From Chloroflexi bacterium RBG_13_51_52 (lineage in GTDB: Bacteria > Chloroflexota > Dehalococcoidia > Dehalococcoidales > RBG-16-60-22), in contig MGMT01000023.1 of NCBI GenBank assembly GCA_001796525.1, positions 1 to 7,309 on the forward strand: a DNA stretch of 7,309 nucleotides, read 5' to 3'. Made by a program: the position numbers and the translations under genes. The notes under the pieces are model-generated. The model ran no database searches and was not told the DNA's origin. It saw nothing but the letters and a program-made list of their open reading frames with translations. Positions within the stretch are counted from its first letter, which is position 1; each line of letters opens with the position of its first letter. Positions 1-6,177 of this stretch are shown in pieces.

Positions 1-147
1 GATAATCCCGACCCCGACTGCGACCTGGATTACGTGCCTAATACCGCCCGCCCGATAAAAGTAAACACCGCGCTAACCAACTCCTTCGGTTTCGGCGGGC
101 ACAATTCAGTACTGATATTAAGGAAATACACCGAGGAAAAAGTTTGA
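1..147 (+). CDS. fabF: 3-oxoacyl-ACP synthase II (KAS II), C-terminal fragment
   Basis: This is the last 48 codons of a beta-ketoacyl-ACP synthase, open from base 1 and ending at TGA 145-147; the rest lies left of the window. The visible sequence holds the family's closing signature: NTARP, then the glycine-rich NSFGFGGHN stretch around residues 27-35 of the fragment, and a final beta strand (SVLILRKY). In KAS enzymes this glycine-rich loop lies near the active site, which condenses malonyl-ACP with acyl-ACP in fatty-acid elongation in the cytoplasm. The catalytic Cys and His residues are outside the window. FabF rather than FabB is chosen on the overall look of the C-terminus, so the subtype is less certain than the family. 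The stop codon overlaps the recJ start by four bases (TTGA), which suggests a shared transcript. Confidence 0.88.
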   Translation, partial: DNPDPDCDLDYVPNTARPIKVNTALTNSFGFGGHNSVLILRKYTEEKV

Positions 148-1829
148 GTCACTGTAGCTGGAACTTGCTGCCACCGGTAAAGGTCCTGCCAGAAAAGGAC
201 AGCAATTCCAGCTATGCCCCGCTGTTAATACAGCTACTGCACAACCGCGGCGTTTCCCGACCGGAAGATATCGCGGCATTTCTCGCCAGCGACAGCAGCC
301 TGTCGGCCGACCCTTTACTTTTCGACGACATGCAAAAAGCAGTCACCCGAATATCCCAGGCACTGCTCAAAGGGGAGACAATCGGCATATACGGCGATTT
401 CGACGCCGACGGGATTACCGCTACCGCCCTGCTCGTACAGGGACTGGGGCTGCTCCAGGGGAAAGCCATACCCTATATTCCCCACCGGCAGACAGAGGGT
501 CACGGCATGACCTCGACCGTATTGAAAAAACTCCACGAACAGGGCGTAAGCCTGGTGATATCCGTCGACTGCGGAGTTACGGACGTGGCGGAGGTAAAAA
601 GGGCAACCGACATGGGACTGGATATCATCATCACCGACCATCACAGTCCCCTTGACGAAATACCGGAAGCTTTAGCGGTAATCAATCCCAAACTGGAGGG
701 GTCGAAATACCCCCACACCAACCTTTCGGGGGTAGGAGTGGCTTTTAAACTGCTCCAGGGGCTTTTCAGAAGCCTGGGGAAAGAGGAGCAAATCAATATC
801 GTGACAGACCTGGTGGCAATAGGCACCATCGCCGATATGTCATCGCCGCTGGGAGAAAACAGGTTCCTTATTAAAGAAGGGCTGAAAAATATAAACAGCA
901 ATCCCCGTCCCGGCATTAAAGAGCTGATAAACCAGACGCGACTGGAAGCGGGTAAAATCGACGCGGACAGGATTTCCTGGGTTATCGCGCCGTGCCTGAA
1001 CGCCGCAGGAAGACTCGCCGACGGACTGACCGGTTACAATCTGCTGATGACAGAAGATGAAGAAGAGGCAGCGGAACTGGCGATATGGCTCACCGGGAAA
1101 AACGAGGAAAGACAGAGATTGACGACGACGACACTCGCCAGAGCCAGAGAGCAGGTCATAGCCATGGGACTGCCGCCGCTTTTGATAACTGCCGACAGAG
1201 AATACCCGATGGGCATCGCCGGACTGGTGGCAGGACGTTTGACGGAAGAGTTCTACCGTCCAAGCGTGGTGATACACACAGCCGACACGGTCTGCCACGG
1301 GAGCTGCCGCAGCATACCGGAGTTCGACATTATTGCAGCGTTGAACAAATTCAGCAGATATTTTTCACGCTACGGCGGACATGCGGCTGCGGCAGGCTTT
1401 ACGATGCCAACAAAGGACCTGCCGCAACTGGAGCAAGAATTATCCGCCATGGCAGCGGAAAAACTTGCCGGTGTGGAACTGCGACCGCATTTGAACATCG
1501 ATGCCGAGGTAAAGTTAAACGAACTCGGAGGGGACACCTATCCGACGACACAGATACTGGCGCCATTCGGGCACGGCAACCCGGTGCCCACATTTGTAAG
1601 CCGGGGGGTGGAGGTAATAGACAAACGCACCATGGGCAACAGCAACGAACACCTGCGGATGAAGCTAAGGCAGGCGGGAGCAGTGTGGGACTGCGTAGCC
1701 TTCCGGCTGGGCAACCACCAGGGAGAATTCGCACCGCGCATAGATATAGTATATAACCTGGAGGTGGACAACTGGGGCGGGAGAAACCAGCTAAGGCTGA
1801 ACATACTGGACTTTAAACGGAGCGGATAA
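144..1829 (+). CDS. recJ: Single-stranded-DNA-specific exonuclease RecJ
   Basis: This encodes a 561-residue 5'-to-3' single-strand DNA exonuclease of the DHH phosphoesterase superfamily, which acts in recombination and mismatch or base-excision repair in the cytoplasm. All metal-binding motifs are present: GDFDADG at 84-90, VDCG at 141-144, DHH at 165-167, and the aspartate at 231 in IADM. NAAGRL (286-291) follows. The DHHA1 domain shows SCRSIPEFD near 387-395 and GGHAAAAG at 411-418. The C-terminal OB-like part contains PFGHGNPVPTF at 474-484. The length is close to the 577 residues of the E. coli protein, so it looks intact. The start is TTG at 144, chosen because GAGG at 133-136 sits seven bases upstream and because the N-terminal W-x-L-L-P pattern is typical of RecJ. 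The TTG overlaps the fabF stop, suggesting translational coupling. Confidence 0.95.
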   Translation: MSHCSWNLLPPVKVLPEKDSNSSYAPLLIQLLHNRGVSRPEDIAAFLASDSSLSADPLLFDDMQKAVTRISQALLKGETIGIYGDFDADGITATALLVQGLGLLQGKAIPYIPHRQTEGHGMTSTVLKKLHEQGVSLVISVDCGVTDVAEVKRATDMGLDIIITDHHSPLDEIPEALAVINPKLEGSKYPHTNLSGVGVAFKLLQGLFRSLGKEEQINIVTDLVAIGTIADMSSPLGENRFLIKEGLKNINSNPRPGIKELINQTRLEAGKIDADRISWVIAPCLNAAGRLADGLTGYNLLMTEDEEEAAELAIWLTGKNEERQRLTTTTLARAREQVIAMGLPPLLITADREYPMGIAGLVAGRLTEEFYRPSVVIHTADTVCHGSCRSIPEFDIIAALNKFSRYFSRYGGHAAAAGFTMPTKDLPQLEQELSAMAAEKLAGVELRPHLNIDAEVKLNELGGDTYPTTQILAPFGHGNPVPTFVSRGVEVIDKRTMGNSNEHLRMKLRQAGAVWDCVAFRLGNHQGEFAPRIDIVYNLEVDNWGGRNQLRLNILDFKRSG

Positions 1830-1841
1830 CAGGAGAGTAAG

Positions 1842-2564
1842 ATGAAAAATCCCAACGGGCCGTACCCGGGGAGGCAGCTGTTCCTGGGGATGACGAAAGA
1901 TGATAGACCGGCTTTTGCATATTTGGTAACGGGACGCAGTCCGGCAAGCCGTGAGAGAAAAGCGATGACGAAGGGAAACAGTGTTATCATGGGGCCGATA
2001 GGCAATGCACCTTACGACCCTTTAAGACATTATACAGCAGTAAAATACGATAACAGCACCGGGCTACTGGCGGTCACCAACGGGATACAGACGGCAGCAG
2101 TATTCGAGATGTACCGACTGTTGTACCACTGCAGTACAAAACCAACAAGTGGTTACCTGAAGAAAATCATGGACGGCGCCAATTACGAGCCGGACAGCCT
2201 GCAAACGCCGAGAATCGCCGGAGTAATAACGAACAGCGGGGAGAAGAAGAAACCAGTCTTTATCTTGAGTATCAAGACGGCGGGCAAGCCGGCATTTACC
2301 TGGTTAGTGAAGCCGAAAGCAGGCACGCTGTACGGCGTAGCCACATATCATGGAAACATGGAAAAGCCGGGGGCTTTTAACACGGCTAAGGGGCCTCCAG
2401 AGCTAAAAAAAGACGCCGACACGCCGCAAAAAATTGCCGAATACGTTTACGAGATATCAGCGGCGACTTACAACGGAGATGACATCCGGGTATGCGCTAT
2501 CGGGGGGATAAGGGGAGATAATAATACCTGGAAGCTGGCGCTGATAAACAGCCATAAGGACTAG
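1842..2564 (+). CDS. purO: IMP cyclohydrolase, archaeal PurO-like family
   Basis: This is a 240-residue protein resembling the IMP_cyclohyd (PurO) family, which closes the ring of FAICAR to IMP in the last step of de novo purine synthesis. Most bacteria use the unrelated C-terminal or N-terminal parts of bifunctional PurH instead. Visible hallmarks are YPGRQLFLG at about residues 8-16, the TGRSPASRER segment at about 29-38, and a later YHGNMEKPGAFNTAKGPP-like stretch around 168-185. Archaeal PurO is near 200 residues, so this version is somewhat longer. The ATG has a good ribosome site (AGGAG at 1831-1835) and lies 12 bases after the recJ stop, so it is probably co-transcribed. Its stop codon overlaps the lgt stop codon of the opposite strand. 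The family call is from recognised motifs; the exact substrate is inferred. Confidence 0.75.
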   Translation: MKNPNGPYPGRQLFLGMTKDDRPAFAYLVTGRSPASRERKAMTKGNSVIMGPIGNAPYDPLRHYTAVKYDNSTGLLAVTNGIQTAAVFEMYRLLYHCSTKPTSGYLKKIMDGANYEPDSLQTPRIAGVITNSGEKKKPVFILSIKTAGKPAFTWLVKPKAGTLYGVATYHGNMEKPGAFNTAKGPPELKKDADTPQKIAEYVYEISAATYNGDDIRVCAIGGIRGDNNTWKLALINSHKD

Positions 2565-3373
2565 TCGGCGGATTTTCCATCGGAGATTTCAGCTTCTCCC
2601 TTTTTTACCCAGCGCGTTTTCCAGGCAATTAATACAATACAAATAACCAGTACGATAATACCGATAACCTGCGCCTGGTGTAAACCGAAGAGGAAGTCCG
2701 TACCCTCGCGGAGGAAGTCGGAGCCGATACGCCAGATAGAGTAAAACGACAGATAGACAAGGAACAAAGAGCCGTCAGGCTTGAGCTTTTTCCACAGTAG
2801 CATCAGGATGCCAAAGAGGATAAGGGCATAGATGATTTCATAAAGCACGACCGGATGGGTGGGGGTAAGACCGACAGCCTGATTAGCGGGGCTATTGGGG
2901 CTGGTGTAAACAAAGCCCCAGGGTAAATCAGTCGAGAAGCCGTAATCGTCACCGAGGATAGTGCAACCAACCCTGCCGATAGCCTGCGCCAGTATGATGC
3001 CGGGAGCCAGTATATCCGCCATGTGCCCGAAGGAATGTTTGGTGAAGCGATTATAAAGCCAGATACCAAGCGCCGCGCCAAGTACCGCACCCCAGATGGT
3101 CAAACCGGAACCGCCGATTATTTGACCGGGATTGTGATAATAATAGTCCCATAAATCAATGACATGGAGCAGGCGCGAAAAGATAACGCCGGAGGGGATA
3201 CCGACCAGAGCGGCACTGATAGCCATATCATAAGAAATGCGGGGGTCTTTTTTAACCCAAAGCAACAACCAGGTAACCAGCGTGACAACCGCCAGCGCCA
3301 CCATGATGCCGTACCAGCCGACATCGATATTACCGATGGAAAAAGCTATGGGGTCGATATTGACGTAAATCAT
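2561..3373 (-). CDS. lgt: Prolipoprotein diacylglyceryl transferase
   Basis: This 270-residue integral membrane enzyme moves diacylglycerol from phosphatidylglycerol to the lipobox cysteine of prolipoproteins at the outer face of the cytoplasmic membrane. About seven hydrophobic helices are visible. Family features include DPIAFSIG near residues 7-14, Tyr21 in VGWYGIM (counterpart of E. coli Tyr26), GLTIWGAVLG near 90-99, the signature GRVGCTILGDDYG at 133-145, THPVVLYE at 172-179 and YSIWRIGSDFLRE at 211-223. The signature is unusual: the position of the essential E. coli Asn146 is Cys137, and Glu151 aligns with Asp142. The segment matching His103 carries Trp94. The ATG is one base after the ftsY stop, with no Shine-Dalgarno sequence at usable distance, so translation is probably coupled to ftsY. 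The charged tail after residue 255 is antisense to a possible terminator. Confidence 0.92.
   Translation of the reverse strand: MIYVNIDPIAFSIGNIDVGWYGIMVALAVVTLVTWLLLWVKKDPRISYDMAISAALVGIPSGVIFSRLLHVIDLWDYYYHNPGQIIGGSGLTIWGAVLGAALGIWLYNRFTKHSFGHMADILAPGIILAQAIGRVGCTILGDDYGFSTDLPWGFVYTSPNSPANQAVGLTPTHPVVLYEIIYALILFGILMLLWKKLKPDGSLFLVYLSFYSIWRIGSDFLREGTDFLFGLHQAQVIGIIVLVICIVLIAWKTRWVKKGEAEISDGKSAD
2582..2606 (+). terminator. Possible intrinsic terminator for the fabF-recJ-purO transcript, inside lgt
   Basis: A short hairpin, GGAGA (2582-2586) with TCTCC (2595-2599) and an eight-base loop, is followed by C and six T residues (2601-2606). It begins 17 bases after the purO stop and lies wholly within the antisense of the lgt C-terminal codons. 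The five-base-pair stem is weak, so this is a candidate only. It is nevertheless the only stem-plus-T-run arrangement I see downstream of purO. Confidence 0.35.
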
Positions 3374-3374
3374 G

Positions 3375-4271
3375 CTATGATGTTAAAGCCTCGATAAAAT
3401 CTTTCGCTTTAAAGGTTACCATATCTTCCAGTCCTTCGCCAATGCCGATAAGCTGTATCGGGACTTTAAGCTCGTCACAGATAGCCAGGACAATACCGCC
3501 TTTAGCGGTGCCATCCAGCTTGGCGATAAAGACACCGGTAACACCAACAGCCTCGGTGAAATAACGCGCCTGGGTGAGTCCGTTCTGTCCGGTAGTGGCA
3601 TCCAGCACCAGGATAACCTCGTGGGGGGCAGCAGCGTCCAGCTTGGCGGCAACGCGGCGGACTTTCTTAAGCTCTTCCATGAGATTGAACTTTGTGTGAA
3701 GCCGGCCGGCAGTATCGATAATGAGAATGTCCGCGCCGCGGCTCTTTGCCGCCTGTAACGCATCGTAGACGACAGCACCGGGGTCGGCGCCGGGCTGGTG
3801 GGCAATAACGTCTACCCCTACCCTTTCGCCCTGCTTTTTAAGCTGGTCGATGGCAGCAGCGCGGAAGGTATCCGCCGCGGCGATGAGGACGTGTCTGCCT
3901 TCCTTTTTATATCTATAGGCGAGCTTGGCGATGGAGGTGGTCTTGCCGCTGCCGTTAACGCCGACAACGAGCATGACTTGAGGGGGAGTGACATTTTCAG
4001 CGGCGGGGCGGGAAGGAACAGACAGAATTTTAATCATTTCTTCTTTAATAAGGGAACGGACGTGAGAGCCATCCAGCTTTTCATCGTCGATACGCTGTTT
4101 AACGGCACCGATAAGCTTTGAGGTGGTGCTGACACCGACATCGGCGGAGATAAGGAGCTCTTCAAGCTCGTCCCAGACCTCCTTACCGATAGAAGGGCGG
4201 TCGAAGAGGGACATGGCTTTGCCGAACCAGGTGTCATGCGTACGCCGGAGTACCTTTTTGAAGATATTAAT
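3375..4271 (-). CDS. ftsY: Signal recognition particle receptor FtsY
   Basis: FtsY is the SRP GTPase receptor that docks ribosome-SRP complexes at the membrane. From the proposed start it is 298 residues: an N-domain helical bundle (ELEELLISADVGV) and a G domain, with no long acidic A domain. Numbering from the internal ATG at 4214 (add 19 for the full form), motifs are GVNGSGKTT (85-93), DTFRAAA (115-121), DTAGR (167-171), AKLDGTAKGG (231-240) and GIGEGLEDM (257-265). The first in-frame ATG (4214-4212) has no ribosome site and would remove the conserved amphipathic start. I favour ATT at 4271-4269: a perfect AGGAGG (4283-4278) ends six bases before it, and the added residues (NIFKKVLRRTHDTWFGKA) match the usual FtsY beginning. 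If only ATG, GTG and TTG are allowed, the gene runs 4214-3375. It is followed by lgt after one base. Confidence 0.93.
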   Translation of the reverse strand: MNIFKKVLRRTHDTWFGKAMSLFDRPSIGKEVWDELEELLISADVGVSTTSKLIGAVKQRIDDEKLDGSHVRSLIKEEMIKILSVPSRPAAENVTPPQVMLVVGVNGSGKTTSIAKLAYRYKKEGRHVLIAAADTFRAAAIDQLKKQGERVGVDVIAHQPGADPGAVVYDALQAAKSRGADILIIDTAGRLHTKFNLMEELKKVRRVAAKLDAAAPHEVILVLDATTGQNGLTQARYFTEAVGVTGVFIAKLDGTAKGGIVLAICDELKVPIQLIGIGEGLEDMVTFKAKDFIEALTS

Positions 4272-4302
4272 AGGAGACCTCCTATTTATAGTATATAGGA
4301 GG
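4269..4302 (-). promoter_or_regulatory. ftsY ribosome site with two alternative hairpins
   Basis: Read on the minus strand, three segments follow one another: CCTCCTAT (4302-4295), AATAGGAGG (4286-4278, containing the Shine-Dalgarno AGGAGG) and CTCCTATT (4276-4269, ending in the proposed ATT start). The first pairs perfectly with ATAGGAGG over eight bases with a nine-base loop. The ribosome site can instead pair with the third over seven base pairs with a GGUC loop. The two hairpins exclude each other and both hide the ribosome site. A TATACT at 4295-4290 could alternatively be a -10 box, in which case the upstream arm would be promoter DNA rather than leader RNA; no good -35 box is seen. At the DNA level the same bases form an operator-like palindrome. 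Confidence 0.5.
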
Positions 4303-4337
4303 AAGGGGAGAAAATTAAAGGGGGGAGTTAACGCAAT

Positions 4338-4919
4338 CTACAAAGCCACGCCGCGGCGTTTAGGTTTGGTCTCTTTAAAATCAGGGCCGGGACTGACAAG
4401 CAGCACCGGGATACAAGTCTCTTTAATGACTTTATCGGCGATATGGCTCATGTTCCAGCGACTGATGCCCGATTTCCCCGCACTCGCCATGATGATTAAA
4501 TCGGCGGACTGCTCCGCCGCATACCAGGCAATCTGTTGCGCGGGATTTCCCATCAAAACAGTGGCAGTAACGTTGAAGCCTTTTTCCTCAAGGTCTTCCG
4601 ATATCTTACAAAGATAATCGGCGGCGGTTTTACCCATCTTGCCTAAAGTCATGGGTACCTCCTGGGCTCCCGAGGCATGGGTGTCAAAGACAATGTTGAA
4701 TTGGTTTGCACCCATGGTGGGCAGGGGCGCTCCGACCGCTTTTTCAGGCATGTAATTATCATTTACCCGACCCTGGGTGACTCTGCCTTTAATTCTCTCG
4801 GTGACGGAGATAAGGAGTATCTGGGGAATGCTGCAGCCTTTACCAATCACTTCCAGGTGGGGCAAAGCCAGTTCCGCCAGTTTAGAACCATCAAGGGGCA
4901 CGACTACTTTATTATACAT
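4338..4919 (-). CDS. Universal stress protein, single domain with insertion
   Basis: This is a 193-residue cytoplasmic protein of the UspA fold. It opens with MYNKVVVPLDGSKLAELALP, the first Usp strand and helix, and ends with the usual strand pattern ADLIIMAS (139-146) and CIPVLLV (169-175). Between about residues 42 and 95 there is an extra segment rich in Gly, Asn and Met. The nucleotide loop is degenerate: where ATP-binding Usp proteins have G-x9-G-S/T, this one reads GKSGISRWNMSH (148-159), with Ser-His in place of Gly-Ser. It may therefore not bind ATP in the usual way. The ATG at 4919-4917 is chosen over one 16 codons upstream because GGAGG lies five bases before it and the Usp fold begins there. 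ftsY starts 66 bases downstream on the same strand with no clear terminator between. Its exact role is unknown. Confidence 0.88.
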   Translation of the reverse strand: MYNKVVVPLDGSKLAELALPHLEVIGKGCSIPQILLISVTERIKGRVTQGRVNDNYMPEKAVGAPLPTMGANQFNIVFDTHASGAQEVPMTLGKMGKTAADYLCKISEDLEEKGFNVTATVLMGNPAQQIAWYAAEQSADLIIMASAGKSGISRWNMSHIADKVIKETCIPVLLVSPGPDFKETKPKRRGVAL

Positions 4920-4983
4920 ATTGTCCTCCCGTGTTTTTATGACGCAAGGTATTGAGTGAGGATTCAATTACCCTATATTAATT

Positions 4984-4992
4984 ACTATAACA
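4984..4992 (-). promoter_or_regulatory. Possible extended -10 promoter of the leftward usp gene
   Basis: On the minus strand this reads TGTTATAGT, an extended -10 (TGn then TATAGT). A weak TTGTAT lies at 5014-5009, 19 bases upstream, which is long for a -35 spacer. Transcription from here would give a leader of roughly 58 bases before the ATG at 4919. It is a weak call based on motif match only. Confidence 0.3.
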
Positions 4993-5035
4993 TACCAGCG
5001 GGCGAAAGATACAAGAAACAAATAAAAATCAAGTA

Positions 5036-5052
5036 TCACCCTTCAGAAAGCT
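5036..5052 (+). repeat. Short dispersed repeat, copy 1
   Basis: TCACCCTTCAGAAAGCT here recurs at 5977-5993 with one mismatch (A to G at the tenth base). The two copies are direct repeats and bracket the flavodoxin/ferredoxin gene. They look like remnants of an intergenic repeat family. I see no transposase or target-site duplication. Confidence 0.5.
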
Positions 5053-5085
5053 CAAGATGAGTGGAGAACGGTGAATTTTTGATTT

Positions 5086-5114
5086 TTGAATTACAATTTA
5101 AGAAATGCTATTAT
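5086..5114 (+). promoter_or_regulatory. Promoter of the flavodoxin/ferredoxin gene
   Basis: TTGAAT (5086-5091) and TATTAT (5109-5114) are separated by 17 bases, and TG at 5106-5107 makes the -10 an extended one. Transcription would begin near 5121, about 29 bases before the ATG at 5150. The match is to the housekeeping sigma-70 consensus. The region just upstream is AT-rich, with runs of T at 5076-5087. Confidence 0.5.
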
Positions 5115-5149
5115 CAAGCGAAATAACGCCATAACATGAAAGATAGAAA

Positions 5150-5959
5150 ATGGATATTAAAAAAGTATACGCAGTCTATTTTAGCCCCACCGGGACCACG
5201 GAAAAAACCGCTATAGCTATTGCCGAAGGCGCGGTGATACCATACGAAAAATTCAACCTGACAACACGTGAAGCGAGGCGGAATTTTAAACACTCGTTCA
5301 AGAAGAATGAGCTAGCAATAATAGGACTGCCTGTCTATGGGGGAAGGCTGCCTAAAAACCTCGATGATTTCTTCTCCGGGCTTCACGGTAACGCAACACC
5401 GGCAATAGCCCTGGTGCTCTACGGAAACCGCGAATATGAGGACGCCCTGATAGAACTCAAATTGATTTTGGAAGAACGCCGTTTTAAGGTTATAGCCGGC
5501 GCGGCATTTATCGGCGAGCACACATTCAGCAAAAAAATCGCCACGGGACGCCCGGATGCAGGGGACCTCGCAATTGCGAATGATTTTGGGAAGACAATTG
5601 TAAAAAACATTAACAAAATGATGCAAAGCACATTACACGTAAAGGGTAATTATCCTTTTAAAGTCGAAGGTTTTGACCCTGCCAAACCGAGGTACCTAAC
5701 CGCTTCGGCTAATATCATTACAATGGATAATTGCACGAGCTGCGGGCTTTGCGCTGAAGACTGCCCCTGGGGCGCTATAGATACGAATGACTTCAAGACT
5801 ATTGATTCTTTAAAGTGTTTCCGGTGTTTTCAATGCATAAAAAACTGTCCGGTTAATGCAAAAGCAGTCAAGGATGAGCAATTCTTTAACCTGTTAACCG
5901 AGTTTGAAATGAGGCTGAACGCACGACGCTGTGAGCCGGAGTTATTTCCGGCGGAATAA
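5150..5959 (+). CDS. EFR1-type flavodoxin/ferredoxin fusion protein
   Basis: This 269-residue cytoplasmic redox protein has an N-terminal flavodoxin domain fused to a two-cluster bacterial ferredoxin domain. The FMN phosphate loop is SPTGTTEKT at 12-20, and a second flavin loop is PVYGGRLP at 61-68. VLYGNREYEDAL (89-100) is typical of the EFR1 group. The ferredoxin part has two CxxCxxCxxxCP motifs, C195-C198-C201-C205 and C223-C226-C229-C233, enough for two [4Fe-4S] clusters. It probably shuttles electrons between FMN and a partner, which cannot be named from sequence. The ATG has only a weak ribosome site (GAAAGA about seven bases upstream), but the fold begins at once, so the start is sound. 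Its codons look more AT-rich than those of recJ or lgt. It stands alone between two usp genes. Confidence 0.88.
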   Translation: MDIKKVYAVYFSPTGTTEKTAIAIAEGAVIPYEKFNLTTREARRNFKHSFKKNELAIIGLPVYGGRLPKNLDDFFSGLHGNATPAIALVLYGNREYEDALIELKLILEERRFKVIAGAAFIGEHTFSKKIATGRPDAGDLAIANDFGKTIVKNINKMMQSTLHVKGNYPFKVEGFDPAKPRYLTASANIITMDNCTSCGLCAEDCPWGAIDTNDFKTIDSLKCFRCFQCIKNCPVNAKAVKDEQFFNLLTEFEMRLNARRCEPELFPAE

Positions 5960-5976
5960 GCCGGGGAAGATATACC

Positions 5977-5993
5977 TCACCCTTCGGAAAGCT
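5977..5993 (+). repeat. Short dispersed repeat, copy 2
   Basis: TCACCCTTCGGAAAGCT matches copy 1 at 5036-5052 in the same orientation at 16 of 17 bases. It starts 18 bases after the stop of the flavodoxin/ferredoxin gene and opens the repeat-like block that continues to about 6120. Confidence 0.5.
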
Positions 5994-6007
5994 ATGGACA
6001 GGCCCTG

Positions 6008-6085
6008 CCCTCTCGCTGACGCACTCGCCTGTAGGGGGAGGGAACAAAAAAACTCCGATAATCCCTCCCCGTATCAGGTACGGGG
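6008..6085. repeat. Repeat-like hairpin block downstream of the flavodoxin/ferredoxin gene
   Basis: Two inverted repeats lie here. The first pairs CCCTC (6008-6012) with GAGGG (6038-6042) and can extend by a G-U and a C-G pair. The second is a clean seven-base-pair stem, CCCCGTA (6067-6073) with TACGGGG (6079-6085), loop TCAGG, followed by CAGGCTTTT; it might act as a weak terminator for the gene upstream. The style resembles short intergenic palindromic elements dispersed in many genomes. No open frame here looks like a gene. Confidence 0.5.
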
Positions 6086-6177
6086 CAGGCTTTTACGAAA
6101 AAGGGAAACGGGGAAGGAAGTCTAGCGAAGTTATTTCTAAAATACCATAAATATGTAATATTTTTACACTGGACTTT

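Noticed and set aside
1085..1756. A 223-codon open frame in another frame of the same strand inside recJ
   Set aside because: It lies fully within recJ, is rich in Arg, Gly and His as expected for a shifted frame of GC-rich coding DNA, and shows no domain. RecJ motifs are continuous in the main frame.
3516..3530. AKLDG instead of TKLDG in the FtsY G4 motif as a defect
   Set aside because: The base-recognising Lys and Asp are kept, and Ala at the first position occurs in functional members of the family.
4123..4617. A 164-codon rightward open frame across the ftsY start and usp end
   Set aside because: It is antisense to two clear genes, has low-complexity Ser/Arg/Leu composition and no ribosome site or recognisable domain.
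4920..4967. Upstream ATG giving a 16-residue longer leftward Usp
   Set aside because: The Usp fold begins at the ATG at 4919, which has GGAGG five bases before it. The extra residues do not resemble the family.
5136..5216. An ATG upstream of the flavodoxin/ferredoxin start that opens a 26-codon frame overlapping it
   Set aside because: It has no ribosome site and ends quickly. The flavodoxin fold begins at the ATG at 5150.
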